Positions 8,147-16,910 of a stretch of 35,171 nucleotides of DNA are shown here, piece by piece. Within the stretch, counting starts at the first letter, position 1; the number at the start of each line of letters is the position of its first letter. Source of the DNA: Bdellovibrio sp. (lineage in GTDB: Bacteria; Bdellovibrionota; Bdellovibrionia; Bdellovibrionales; Bdellovibrionaceae); assembly GCA_014376935.1 (NCBI GenBank), contig JACMQO010000119.1, positions 1 through 35,171 on the forward strand, read 5' to 3'. Position numbers and translations under genes: made by a program. Under the pieces are notes generated by a model. That model saw nothing but the letters and a program-made list of their open reading frames with translations, made no database searches and was not told the DNA's origin.

Positions 8147-8294
8147 AAGATCTCCTTATAGTTAAAGATTTAATTATCTTTAATTGTTGTTACAGAAATG
8201 TTAGCAGGGTTGCATTCAAACCAAATGAATGCGGGATTAAAAAAAATTAATTTGCAAAACGAGTCATTCGGCCGCGCCTAACTGTCTAGAATAT

Positions 8295-9740
8295 TTACGA
8301 AATCTTGTTGTGGGGCGGTAAGTTATGCACCTTGAAGACAAATAAGGTCCCTTTTCCGGGTTTTGGTTGTAGTCCCAGCTCGGCTTTGTGCAAAACCGCA
8401 ATTTTGTTGGCGATGGCTAGTCCAAGTCCGAACCCTTTTGTTTGGCCGCTGGGTGCTAAACGGCTAAAGCGATCGAAAATTACTTTTTGGTTTTCTTCCG
8501 GAATTCCGGGACCTTCATCTTCAATTTCGACAATCGTTTGATCTTGATTCCAAATCACGCGAATAAAGATCGGGCTTCCGACCGACGAATATTTGATCGC
8601 ATTTTCGATTAAGTTAAAAAATAAGTTAGATAAAAGATCGTAGTCGCCACGAACCTGCGAAGGCTGTGCATTTTCAATAATATCAAATTTGATGTGAATA
8701 TTTTTTGTCGTGGCTAACTTTTGTAGCCGAGCAATAACGTCGATTAAAATATCGTCAATCTCTATTTCAGAGAACTCTAAAGCGCCAAGTCCGGCATCGA
8801 TACGCGCTAATAAAAGCATATCTTTCACAATGCGGGTCAAATTTTTAACCTCTTCCAACGCGCTTGTTAGAAATTGCGGGTCGGGTGAATTGGTTTTTTG
8901 TTGCACTTCAATTTCACCGCGCAAAATAGTCAGTGGTGTCAGTAGCTGGTGGGATGCATCGGCGATAAAACGCTCTTGCGACTTAAAGGCTTTTTCGATC
9001 CGATCTAACATCGCGTTCTGGGTTTCTGCCAATTGTTTGATTTCATCTTTTGATTTTGGAAGTGGTACTCTTTGGGTTAAATCACTGGCATCAATACTGA
9101 TGGTTTTTTCAATGATATCTTTCACCGGGCGTAAAGCACGCGAAGAGAAATAAAATCCCGCAAATACGGCCACTAACAAAACGGCTGGAAGCCCCAACTT
9201 GATGATAAACTGCAAACTATCTAATTGTTTTTCAAAGGTTGTCATTGGCACCGCGATCTGTAAAAACAAATCAGGAGCCGCTACGCTGTCTAAAGGAAAC
9301 GTAATTAATCGGTATGATTCCGCTTCGGCGTCGGGTAACTTTTCGGTGTTGGTTAGTGTGCGGTAGGATGAATCCTGACCTTTTAATATTTTAGTAATAT
9401 CTTTTTTGAACGGAAATTGAAAATCCCCGAACTCTCCACTGCGAACTAAAATGTGGCCGGCCGTATCTTGCACTTGAATGAGCGCCGTTCCGGATGGGAA
9501 CGGAAAGATTTTTCCTTCATCAACTTTTAGGGGAGGGAACAATAAATTATCTTTCGTGCCGATTTCAATATTCTTAGAAACATCAACTGCATAATTATAT
9601 AAAGCATCGTCAAAGTCTTGAGCTAAAGAGTCATTTAAAAAATAGTATAAGAAACCAGAAAATAGAATCGTGGTTGTTCCAAATATAATGGCAAAAAGAA
9701 AAGTTAGACGTGTTCGTAGACTAATTGTCTTTAAGAACAT
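8295..9740 (-). CDS. Sensor histidine kinase (HAMP-HisKA-HATPase)
   Basis: 481 aa from ATG 9740; a GTG at 9749 is an alternative. By the longer numbering, two membrane helices (about 15-38 and 182-202) flank a periplasmic sensor of about 140 residues. HAMP follows, then the H-box ADASHQLLTPLT with phospho-acceptor His267, the N-box NLIENAIKYS, the G1 box DEGPGIP and the G2 box GFGLGLA. All catalytic motifs are intact. The start overlaps the response regulator by about 20 bases, so the pair is one two-component system. The signal is unknown; the co-transcribed LTA-synthase-like enzyme suggests an envelope stimulus. Confidence 0.95.
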   Translation of the reverse strand: MFLKTISLRTRLTFLFAIIFGTTTILFSGFLYYFLNDSLAQDFDDALYNYAVDVSKNIEIGTKDNLLFPPLKVDEGKIFPFPSGTALIQVQDTAGHILVRSGEFGDFQFPFKKDITKILKGQDSSYRTLTNTEKLPDAEAESYRLITFPLDSVAAPDLFLQIAVPMTTFEKQLDSLQFIIKLGLPAVLLVAVFAGFYFSSRALRPVKDIIEKTISIDASDLTQRVPLPKSKDEIKQLAETQNAMLDRIEKAFKSQERFIADASHQLLTPLTILRGEIEVQQKTNSPDPQFLTSALEEVKNLTRIVKDMLLLARIDAGLGALEFSEIEIDDILIDVIARLQKLATTKNIHIKFDIIENAQPSQVRGDYDLLSNLFFNLIENAIKYSSVGSPIFIRVIWNQDQTIVEIEDEGPGIPEENQKVIFDRFSRLAPSGQTKGFGLGLAIANKIAVLHKAELGLQPKPGKGTLFVFKVHNLPPHNKIS

Positions 9741-10398
9741 ATCCCACACCGACGACTGTTTGAATTAATTTTTTATTAAAAGGGGCATCGACTTTTTTTC
9801 GAAGTAAGTTGATGTAAACGTCGATCACGTTACTTTCTGAATCGAAAGAAATATCCCACACATGCTCTGTGATCGATGTACGACCCAAAGGACGTTCGGG
9901 ATTACGCAAAAAATATTCTAGCAAAGAAAACTCTTTAGCCGTTAAAACAATTTCTTGCCCTTGGCGCGTGACCTTGCGGTGTACTAAATCCATTTCAATT
10001 TCTGAATATTTTAAAATCGAATTCACACCTGATTTTGAATTATTGCGACGAAGAAGTGCGCGTACGCGGGCCAAAAGTTCGTCAAATGAAAATGGCTTTG
10101 TTAAGTAATCATCGGCTCCGGCATCAAGACCATGAACTTTGTCTTTTGTTGTCGATAGGGCAGTTAACATCAACAGTGGGCCGACGTAACCGTCGCGGCG
10201 TATATGCCGAGCCGTATCGATACCGCTTTGATCGGGTAACATGACATCTAAAATAACTAGATCGTATTCACTACTAGCCAAATAAGATTCGGCCGAAGCG
10301 CCGCTTTCAGCGATATCAACTGAATAGCCAACTTCATTAAAACCTTTTTTTAAAAATTGCGCCGTTTTGGCTTGGTCTTCAACGACAAGAATTCTCAT
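9721..10398 (-). CDS. OmpR/PhoB-family response regulator
   Basis: 225 aa. The receiver domain holds the acidic pair Glu7/Asp8, phospho-acceptor Asp51 in VILDVMLPD, Thr79 and Lys101 in LTKPF. A C-terminal winged-helix DNA-binding domain follows (about 127-223), ending VVGVGYVLKDN. The ATG overlaps the TGA of the upstream phosphotransferase gene (ATGA) and the 3' end overlaps the kinase. It likely regulates the operon it sits in or other envelope genes. Confidence 0.95.
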   Translation of the reverse strand: MRILVVEDQAKTAQFLKKGFNEVGYSVDIAESGASAESYLASSEYDLVILDVMLPDQSGIDTARHIRRDGYVGPLLMLTALSTTKDKVHGLDAGADDYLTKPFSFDELLARVRALLRRNNSKSGVNSILKYSEIEMDLVHRKVTRQGQEIVLTAKEFSLLEYFLRNPERPLGRTSITEHVWDISFDSESNVIDVYINLLRKKVDAPFNKKLIQTVVGVGYVLKDN

Positions 10399-12419
10399 GG
10401 GCTAATCTTAGATTGATGAAGGTAAGAGTCAAGTGATCCCATCAAGGCGCGGTACTTCTGCGCTAGGGCCGTATCTTCGGGCAATACTTTTTCAGTGGGG
10501 GCGTAGTTATAAGGCACAGTTGCTTCTAAGCTCGAGAACTGACCTTGCGAGCTAACAAAGACGCCCCTTTTTTGCATGAAGACTTCGCGACCTGCATTAA
10601 AAGCAAAACTTCCGTTCGGATTTTCAAAAAGCGATCGGCCAAAAGTTTGGTACGTGGTCTTGGGTAAGCTCAGCTCGTAAAGCGTCGGCCAAATGTCTTG
10701 ATGGCTTGCAAACGACTGTTTAAAATTCGCTAATTGAACCTGCGACAGTTGATTTTTAATTTCAGCTGGTAAGTGAATATAAAATGGAACGGCCGCGCGC
10801 ATAAACGTTTCGGTGTTCGTAAAATTTTTAATCCAAAAGGTGTGATCCGCGGTGGCGGCAATAATGGATTTCGAATTTAGTGATTCGTTATTTTTCATGC
10901 GATCTAAAAAATCACTTAAGGCATCTGATGAATATCTAAAGGTTGAAAAACGGCTGGCCGCCAACTTAAGATCGATCAATAAATTCTTCTCAGGAAATTG
11001 ATTTAAATCCAATTTGTGATCGATCGCTGATTTCGGTAATTCGTAAGGCGGATGATTTGTGGTTGTCATAACAACCATCAGTTGGGGTTTTGTCGCGTCT
11101 TTTAATGTCAGTTCGATAAACTTAAAGACGTCTTCATCGTAAACGCCCCAATCGTGTCGCCCGGCTGTTTCTAAACCAGCGCCAACTAATTTTTTCTCGA
11201 CATCAATTTCGCCTTCGACCACGTCGAATCCTTGGGTCAGTGCAAATTTATTCATATCGCGCCAGCCGGGATTACCGCCATAGATAAAATGTGTTTGGTA
11301 GCCCTGAGCTTTATAAATTTTAGCCGGCGACGTTGATAAGCCCGTGCTTAGGTATTCATTTTCAGTCATAAAGGCGCTGATCGGCCGCTGCGGAACGCCG
11401 GCTAATAAACAGCTTAACGAGCCTGTCGTTGCTCCGGTGGCTGATTGCATTTGGATATTGAGTAGGTCAGTTTCAAAATGTTTTTTCATTCCGCCGACCA
11501 GATCAAATTCGGGCTTTTGAAATTGCAGTCCGTAATAGCCCCAACTTTCCATGACCAATAAAACGACGTGCGGTTTTTCTGAAAGTTTTGGATTTAACTT
11601 CGTTTCGAGCTTGATGAAATCATAGCGGCTTTGACCAGGTGTTAATTTCTTTTGAAAATAGTCTTCAAAGGCTTGGTCTTCTTTACCTAGGTAGCCATAT
11701 TCGCGTAAGTTTGCATTCCAAGCGTTAGCGCCCGTATTCATGAGCTCTTGTTTTAATTTAATGGCGCGCGATAACGCGTGGGCCGAACTGTAACTTAAGG
11801 TATTTAAAAAAGGCCGGGTTGAAATCACCGTGTCGTGATCGCCCAAGGGAAATAAGGCGAAAGTGCCGCGCGCGCCAATAAAAAGTAAAACAAATACGAT
11901 GACGCGTGTACTTAAGAATGAAATGCGGTTTCCATACTCGGGTAGAATAGGAAATGTTTTTTGAATGACCTTATGAAAGAAGTAACCAAAAACGAAAGTC
12001 GCAAATAAAATCCCGCCCACGGGGTAGTTCTTCCAGAATGTTTTTATTAACGCCCACGTGTCGTCTTCGAAAAAACCGAACACAAGGACATTGATCCGGT
12101 CATTGTAGAACGAGTAATAACCGATGTCGATAATCAGCAGAAAACTCCAAATTGTTAAAGCGGCTTTCCATATATTGAGCGACCAGCTTTTTGGTAAAAT
12201 AAGGCTGACCAGCCAGAATAAAAACGTCAAATAGCAGATCGCACTCAGGTCGAAGCGAAACCCTAAGAAAAAGGCCCGTGCGATTTCAGAATAGGGGGTC
12301 GATGCTGTTATTTTTTGTAGTTCAGCAGGAGCTAACAGTATAAAAAAAACAAAACGCATGAGCGTTCCGACGAACGCCGCAGCGAAGATAACTTTTAGCC
12401 ATTGTTTAAGGGATTGCAT
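10395..12419 (-). CDS. LTA-synthase-family membrane sulfatase-fold phosphotransferase
   Basis: 674 aa from ATG 12419 (a GTG at 12449 would add 10 residues). About five N-terminal membrane helices are followed by a periplasmic alkaline-phosphatase/sulfatase-fold domain. Metal and nucleophile sites are visible: VVLLVMESWGYYG, the Thr in SATGATTGSLSCL, HDWGVYDED, TTTNHPPY and ATADHTFW. Gram-negative relatives transfer phosphoglycerol or phosphoethanolamine from phospholipids to periplasmic glucans or lipid A. A diderm makes no lipoteichoic acid, so the acceptor is unknown. First gene of an operon with a two-component system, which suggests stress-controlled envelope decoration. Confidence 0.85.
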   Translation of the reverse strand: MQSLKQWLKVIFAAAFVGTLMRFVFFILLAPAELQKITASTPYSEIARAFFLGFRFDLSAICYLTFLFWLVSLILPKSWSLNIWKAALTIWSFLLIIDIGYYSFYNDRINVLVFGFFEDDTWALIKTFWKNYPVGGILFATFVFGYFFHKVIQKTFPILPEYGNRISFLSTRVIVFVLLFIGARGTFALFPLGDHDTVISTRPFLNTLSYSSAHALSRAIKLKQELMNTGANAWNANLREYGYLGKEDQAFEDYFQKKLTPGQSRYDFIKLETKLNPKLSEKPHVVLLVMESWGYYGLQFQKPEFDLVGGMKKHFETDLLNIQMQSATGATTGSLSCLLAGVPQRPISAFMTENEYLSTGLSTSPAKIYKAQGYQTHFIYGGNPGWRDMNKFALTQGFDVVEGEIDVEKKLVGAGLETAGRHDWGVYDEDVFKFIELTLKDATKPQLMVVMTTTNHPPYELPKSAIDHKLDLNQFPEKNLLIDLKLAASRFSTFRYSSDALSDFLDRMKNNESLNSKSIIAATADHTFWIKNFTNTETFMRAAVPFYIHLPAEIKNQLSQVQLANFKQSFASHQDIWPTLYELSLPKTTYQTFGRSLFENPNGSFAFNAGREVFMQKRGVFVSSQGQFSSLEATVPYNYAPTEKVLPEDTALAQKYRALMGSLDSYLHQSKISP

Positions 12420-12460
12420 CGCTGAATAGGTTGCCTGAAGTTGGGCCACCGTGCAATAAA

Positions 12461-13516
12461 ATGTCTATGACAGACACATTACGTTTAACTCAGACTGTGC
12501 AAAAAGGCGGCTGTGCCGCTAAGGTTTCGGCGACCGAACTTAGACAAATTTTAGGGCAGGTGAAGTTTCCGCCCCAAAAAAGTGACATCTTAGTCGATGG
12601 ATCTTTAATGGATGACGCCGCGATTATCAAAATCAATTCTGAATTGGCCTTGGTGCAAACAATCGATTTTTTTACTCCCATTGTTGATTCTCCGTATTTG
12701 TTCGGACAAATTGCTTCGGCCAATGCGCTCAGCGACGTGTATGCAATGGGCGGAACGCCGCAAACGACGATGGCTGTTTTGGCGTTTCCGTTGACGGTGT
12801 TTTCACAAAAAGTAATTGCGGATGTGTTGCAAGGAGCCTGCGATAAAATTGCCGAGGCCGGCGCCACTTTAGTCGGTGGGCATTCGATTGATGATGACAC
12901 TTTAAAATTTGGTTTATCAGTCACGGGCTACGTTCATCCTGATAGAGTTTGGTCTAACGCCAAGGCTCAAGTGGGCGATCACTTAATCCTTACAAAGGCC
13001 ATCGGCACGGGCACGGCAACGGCCGCATTAAAGCGCAGCGAAGTGACCGAGTCTGAAATCAAGGCAGAGCTTGATTCGATGGCGCAATTAAATAAAGTGA
13101 TTCATCTTTTTAATAGTGACGAGCTTTCAGCTGTGCATGCGGCAACCGATATCACGGGCTTTGGCCTAAGCGGTCATTTGGTACAAATGGCGCGCGCTTG
13201 TGATAAAAAGTTTGTCTTAAGTTTTTCGAAAATTCCAAAATTTGAAAACACGTTCAAGTTTTTGGAAGCAGGATTTTTAACGAAAGCCCACCGGACAAAT
13301 GCAGATTATGTTCGTTCAGAAATCGAAGTGGGTCAGCTTTCGAACGTTCAACAGCAGCTTCTATTTGATCCGCAAACCAGCGGCGGACTTTTGTTGGCGG
13401 TTCATCCTTCGCAGTCGGCCAGCATGGTTGAAAAACTAAAACTCACTTTTCCGTTTACCAGCATCATCGGTGAAGTGAAAACAGCTTCTGATAAGCGACT
13501 TGAAGTTTCACTATAA
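12461..13516 (+). CDS. selD: Selenide, water dikinase SelD
   Basis: 351 aa from ATG 12461. It makes selenophosphate from selenide and ATP. The N-terminal loop has the catalytic pair as QKGGCAAK (Cys18 and Lys21); the codon is TGT, so this is the cysteine and not the selenocysteine form. Downstream are the AIRS-like features VDGSLMDDAAII and TQTIDFFTPIVDS (written LVQTIDFFTPIV), GGHSIDD and DPQTSGGLL. Only about 41 bases separate it from the divergent phosphotransferase start. Its stop overlaps the start of mnmH (TAATG), giving a selenium-tRNA operon. No selA or selB is in the window. Confidence 0.95.
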   Translation: MSMTDTLRLTQTVQKGGCAAKVSATELRQILGQVKFPPQKSDILVDGSLMDDAAIIKINSELALVQTIDFFTPIVDSPYLFGQIASANALSDVYAMGGTPQTTMAVLAFPLTVFSQKVIADVLQGACDKIAEAGATLVGGHSIDDDTLKFGLSVTGYVHPDRVWSNAKAQVGDHLILTKAIGTGTATAALKRSEVTESEIKAELDSMAQLNKVIHLFNSDELSAVHAATDITGFGLSGHLVQMARACDKKFVLSFSKIPKFENTFKFLEAGFLTKAHRTNADYVRSEIEVGQLSNVQQQLLFDPQTSGGLLLAVHPSQSASMVEKLKLTFPFTSIIGEVKTASDKRLEVSL

Positions 13517-14613
13517 TGAAAACCGTAACGATTGGTGACTTTAAAGCTGAACTTTTAAAAGGAACGCCGATCATCGATGTGCGTGCGGCGATCGAATTTA
13601 AGATGGGTTCGATTCCGGGTTCGATCAATATTCCGGTGCTAAACGATCAAGAGCGCCATGATGTTGGCACTTGCTTCAAGGTAAAAGGGCAAGCGGCTGC
13701 GATTGAATTAGGTCACCAGCTTGTTTCGGGTGAAAATCTGGAACAGAAGCGCAACGCCTGGAAACTTGAACTTGCTAAAAATCCTAACACCATTATCACT
13801 TGCTTTCGTGGTGGTTTAAGAAGCCAATCGACGCAAAAGTTTTTGCAAGACGTGGGTGTTGAAACCACGCGGTTAGCGAAAGGTTATAAATCAGCGCGGC
13901 AATTTTTTATTGATCATTTGCAAACTTTTTCGAATGAAACTCCGATGCTGATCTTATCTGGAACTACGGGTAGCGGCAAAACCCACGTGATCAATCAAAT
14001 TAAAGATGTTTATCCAACGGTTGATCTTGAAGGTTTTGCGCATCATCGGGGGTCTGCTTTTGGAGCTTGGTCGATTCCCCAGCCTGCGCAAGTGGACTTC
14101 GAAAATCGATTGTCATTAGCCACGATGAAGATTGCGGCCAGCCTTAACAGACCTTTACTGGTTGAAGATGAAAGTCGACTGATCGGTTCGTGCCATGTTC
14201 CCGAGTATTTCTTTTTAAAAATGCGTGAAGCGCCCTTAGTCTTAATCGACGAACCTGTCGCTGTGCGGGTCGAAAATATTTTTGAAGATTATATTTCGTC
14301 GTTGATTAACAAAGAATCCTCGGCCGAGCAGGCGACCGCCCTTTTTGCTAAATACAAAAACTCAGTGTTAAAAATTCAAAAAAAAATGGGTGGATTGCGC
14401 GCGCAAGAACTGTTGTTGGATCTAGGTGCGGCCGAGAATGATTTTACCCAGAACCAAGGCTTTGAAAAAAATAAAGTTTGGATCGAAAAGCTTTTAGTTT
14501 GGTATTACGATTCGATGTATTTATCGTCACTTGAACAACGTCGACCGAACATCCTTTTTAAAGGAACGCGTCAGCAGGTTACCGCTTTTCTTCAGGCAAA
14601 ATCTGAGCTTTAA
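13516..14613 (+). CDS. mnmH: tRNA 2-selenouridine synthase MnmH (SelU/YbbB)
   Basis: 365 aa, the normal family length. An N-terminal rhodanese domain carries the active Cys96 in TCFRGGLRSQ. A C-terminal P-loop domain starts with SGTTGSGKT (148-156). The enzyme geranylates 2-thiouridine at the tRNA wobble base and exchanges sulfur for selenium using selenophosphate, in tRNAs for Lys, Glu and Gln. Translation is coupled to selD. The 3' end overlaps the convergent EamA transporter gene by 35 bases. Confidence 0.95.
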   Translation: MKTVTIGDFKAELLKGTPIIDVRAAIEFKMGSIPGSINIPVLNDQERHDVGTCFKVKGQAAAIELGHQLVSGENLEQKRNAWKLELAKNPNTIITCFRGGLRSQSTQKFLQDVGVETTRLAKGYKSARQFFIDHLQTFSNETPMLILSGTTGSGKTHVINQIKDVYPTVDLEGFAHHRGSAFGAWSIPQPAQVDFENRLSLATMKIAASLNRPLLVEDESRLIGSCHVPEYFFLKMREAPLVLIDEPVAVRVENIFEDYISSLINKESSAEQATALFAKYKNSVLKIQKKMGGLRAQELLLDLGAAENDFTQNQGFEKNKVWIEKLLVWYYDSMYLSSLEQRRPNILFKGTRQQVTAFLQAKSEL

Positions 14614-15463
14614 AAATACTCGGGGCAAATAAGACAATTAAAGAAGCCGATATCAGTGCGAAGGCCATAAAGGCCTCGGGTGTTAAATTTTCTTTAAAGA
14701 CAAAATAGGCAATGATCGCGCCGATAATGGGTTCGACCAGCTTTCCACATGTCATCACGCTTAAATTCATAAACTGAACCAAGTAGGTGAACAGAAAATG
14801 CCCTAAGAAAGTGGGAACTAAAACCTGGCCGATGACCGAAAACCATGAAGCTTTTGCGTAACCGATAAAATTATTGCCGGTATAAAACGTGACCAGTAAA
14901 AACAGAAATGCACAGACAAAGTATTGAATGTTTGAAACGATCAGATTGGGGTATTCGGAGCGTGATCTTTTTCCGGCTAGCATAAACAGGGCGTAAAATA
15001 GGGCCGAGATCAGGGCCGAAAGATCTCCGTTGGCATTAGCGCCATGAAAGTGAAGCTGGTTGTAAAGTAGGATGACGACGGCTAAAGCAGCCAAGATATA
15101 GGCAAAGACAAGCCGAAGAGTTATTTTTTCTTTGAAAAACGCGATCGAACCCAGGGTTGACCAAACCGGTGTCGTTGCAAATAAAATCATCGTATTTGCA
15201 ATTGACGTGTTTTTTGCTGCATATTTGTAAGTCCAAAGGTGTCCGAAAAAGAATGCTCCGGATAAGGCCAACCACCACAGCCGTTTTTCAATCTTAGGAA
15301 ATGGTGTTCTTTTAACAACAAAGACCCATAGCCCAAGCAAAGCGGTGGCGATGCTTAATCGCCAAAAACCTAAAACTTCGACGGGCATCTGATTCAATTT
15401 TGCTAGGCTTGAAGACGTTGAAAGGCTTAGTAGTGCGATGAAATAAAGTAGTATGTGCGGCAT
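14579..15463 (-). CDS. EamA/DMT-superfamily transporter
   Basis: 294 aa with ten hydrophobic helices in two five-helix repeats, the classic DMT exporter layout. The first repeat contains FWRLSIATALLG and the second GKLVEPIIGAIIAYFVFKE, the usual EamA signature. DMT proteins move metabolites across the inner membrane; the substrate is unknown. It converges on mnmH with a 35-base overlap. The start ATG 15463 is the only good one. Confidence 0.88.
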   Translation of the reverse strand: MPHILLYFIALLSLSTSSSLAKLNQMPVEVLGFWRLSIATALLGLWVFVVKRTPFPKIEKRLWWLALSGAFFFGHLWTYKYAAKNTSIANTMILFATTPVWSTLGSIAFFKEKITLRLVFAYILAALAVVILLYNQLHFHGANANGDLSALISALFYALFMLAGKRSRSEYPNLIVSNIQYFVCAFLFLLVTFYTGNNFIGYAKASWFSVIGQVLVPTFLGHFLFTYLVQFMNLSVMTCGKLVEPIIGAIIAYFVFKENLTPEAFMAFALISASLIVLFAPSIFKAQILPEEKR

Positions 15464-15578
15464 GTTATGTGTTTGAAATCTGTAGGAATTCGATCATGCT
15501 TTATACTTACAAACAAGTTTATTTTATTAACATTAAAAAACAAAGTTTAAACGAAATCATAAATTGAAAGGATTCGTA

Positions 15579-16289
15579 ATGAAAAAATTTTTAGTTGTAG
15601 CCACTGTTGCTACTACCGCATTCGCACTAACAGCTTGTAACAAGCCAGATCTTAAGTCTGACAAGGGTCAAGCATCATACGCTATCGGTCAACAAATTGG
15701 CCAAAACTTAAAAGCACAAAACATTGATTTTGACGCAACGACATTAGCGGCTTCAATGAAAGACGCATCAACTGGTAAATCTGAGATGACTAAAGAAGAC
15801 ATCCAGAAAGCCATGATGAAATTACAAGAATCAGCAATGAAAAAACAGTCTGAAGAAGGCGAAGTTAACAAAAAGAAATCAGCTGAGTTCCTTGAAAAAA
15901 ACAAAACAGCTGAAGGCGTTAAAACGACAGCTTCTGGTTTGCAATACAAAGTCATCAAAGAAGGCGACGGCCCAGTTCCTAAAAAAGAAGACACAGTTAA
16001 GTGTCACTACACGGGAACATTGTTAAATGGCGAAAAATTCGATTCTTCTGTTGATCGTGGTCAACCGGCAGAATTTCCAGTTGGTGGCGTGATCGCTGGT
16101 TGGACTGAAGCCTTACAAATGATGAAAGTTGGATCTAAATATCAATTGTTCATCCCTGCAGAATTAGCTTACGGTCCATCTGGCCGCCCAGGTATTCCTG
16201 CGAATTCAGCTTTGATTTTCGAAGTTGAATTACTAGAAATCGTGAAAGCGGCTCCTGCAACTAAACCTGCTGCTAAAGCTAAGAAGTAA
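15579..16289 (+). CDS. FKBP-type peptidyl-prolyl isomerase lipoprotein (Mip/FkpA-like)
   Basis: 236 aa from ATG 15579, which has AAAGGA upstream; a TTG at 15564 is less likely. The lipobox ALTAC puts the lipidated Cys at 20. An N-terminal helical dimerisation domain (about 25-125, rich in Lys/Glu/Met) leads to the FKBP domain (about 130-220) with VKCHYTGTLLNGEKFDSS and IPAELAYGPSG. A Lys/Ala/Pro tail follows. It folds periplasmic or outer-membrane proteins. The codons look optimised, suggesting high expression. pdxH follows after 3 bases. Confidence 0.93.
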   Translation: MKKFLVVATVATTAFALTACNKPDLKSDKGQASYAIGQQIGQNLKAQNIDFDATTLAASMKDASTGKSEMTKEDIQKAMMKLQESAMKKQSEEGEVNKKKSAEFLEKNKTAEGVKTTASGLQYKVIKEGDGPVPKKEDTVKCHYTGTLLNGEKFDSSVDRGQPAEFPVGGVIAGWTEALQMMKVGSKYQLFIPAELAYGPSGRPGIPANSALIFEVELLEIVKAAPATKPAAKAKK

Positions 16290-16292
16290 TTT

Positions 16293-16886
16293 ATGATGAG
16301 CTTCGATTTTAAGAAAGATCCATTTGAAAACTTCTTAGAGTCGCTGAAACAAGCTCAAATTAAAGGAGTGCCTGACCACAATGCGATGGCACTTGCAACC
16401 GTGAATGAAAAAAATGAGCCCTCGGTGCGTATCGTCTTTTATAAGGGCCTAATTCGCAGAGGGTTTTCTTTTTATACCAATTATCTTGGGCATAAAGGGA
16501 AAGACTTAGAACAGAATAAAAATGTCTCTGTTAATTTTTTTTGGTCCCATTTAGATCAACAAATTCGCGTTGACGGTGTGGTTGAAAAATTAACGAATGA
16601 TGAATCAGATGCTTACTTCGCTTCGCGCGCACGTTTAAGTCAGATTGGTGCCTGGGCTTCAAATCAATCTGAAAAAATTGAATCCTTTGCCGCGTTTGAA
16701 GAAAAAATTGTTGCGATCGAGAAAAAATACGCTGGCCAAACGGTGCCGCGGCCTCCACATTGGGGTGGATATATTATTGTTCCGCGCGAAATCGAATTTT
16801 GGTTCGGTCGCAGCGGTCGCCTTCATGAACGCTACGTTTATGAAAAAAATAATCAAGACTGGAACCGTTTTTTACGTTCCCCTTAA
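16293..16886 (+). CDS. pdxH: Pyridoxamine 5'-phosphate oxidase
   Basis: 197 aa. It oxidises pyridoxine or pyridoxamine phosphate to pyridoxal phosphate with FMN. Family motifs are present: PSVRIVFYKG and GFSFYTNYLGHKGKDL (FMN and phosphate binding), RVDGVVEKL, SRARLSQIGAWAS, PRPPHWGGY, and the C-terminal WFGRSGRLHERYVY. The last residues differ slightly from the usual W-x4-L-x-P end (DWNRFLRSP). An ATG at 16296 is an alternative start. It lies 3 bases after the FKBP gene and 24 before pcp. Confidence 0.93.
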   Translation: MMSFDFKKDPFENFLESLKQAQIKGVPDHNAMALATVNEKNEPSVRIVFYKGLIRRGFSFYTNYLGHKGKDLEQNKNVSVNFFWSHLDQQIRVDGVVEKLTNDESDAYFASRARLSQIGAWASNQSEKIESFAAFEEKIVAIEKKYAGQTVPRPPHWGGYIIVPREIEFWFGRSGRLHERYVYEKNNQDWNRFLRSP

Positions 16887-16910
16887 TTTCTATTCAATAA
16901 AGAATTTCAA

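Noticed and set aside
8710-9153. 147-codon open frame on the plus strand
   Set aside because: It lies wholly inside the histidine kinase gene on the other strand, is Ser-rich, has no ribosome-binding site and resembles no protein; the kinase motifs are unambiguous.
12505-12525. In-frame selenocysteine codon in selD
   Set aside because: The catalytic codon reads TGT, cysteine; no TGA and no SECIS-like hairpin were found.
12490-12924. 144-codon open frame on the minus strand
   Set aside because: It is antisense to selD, whose catalytic and AIRS motifs are clear.
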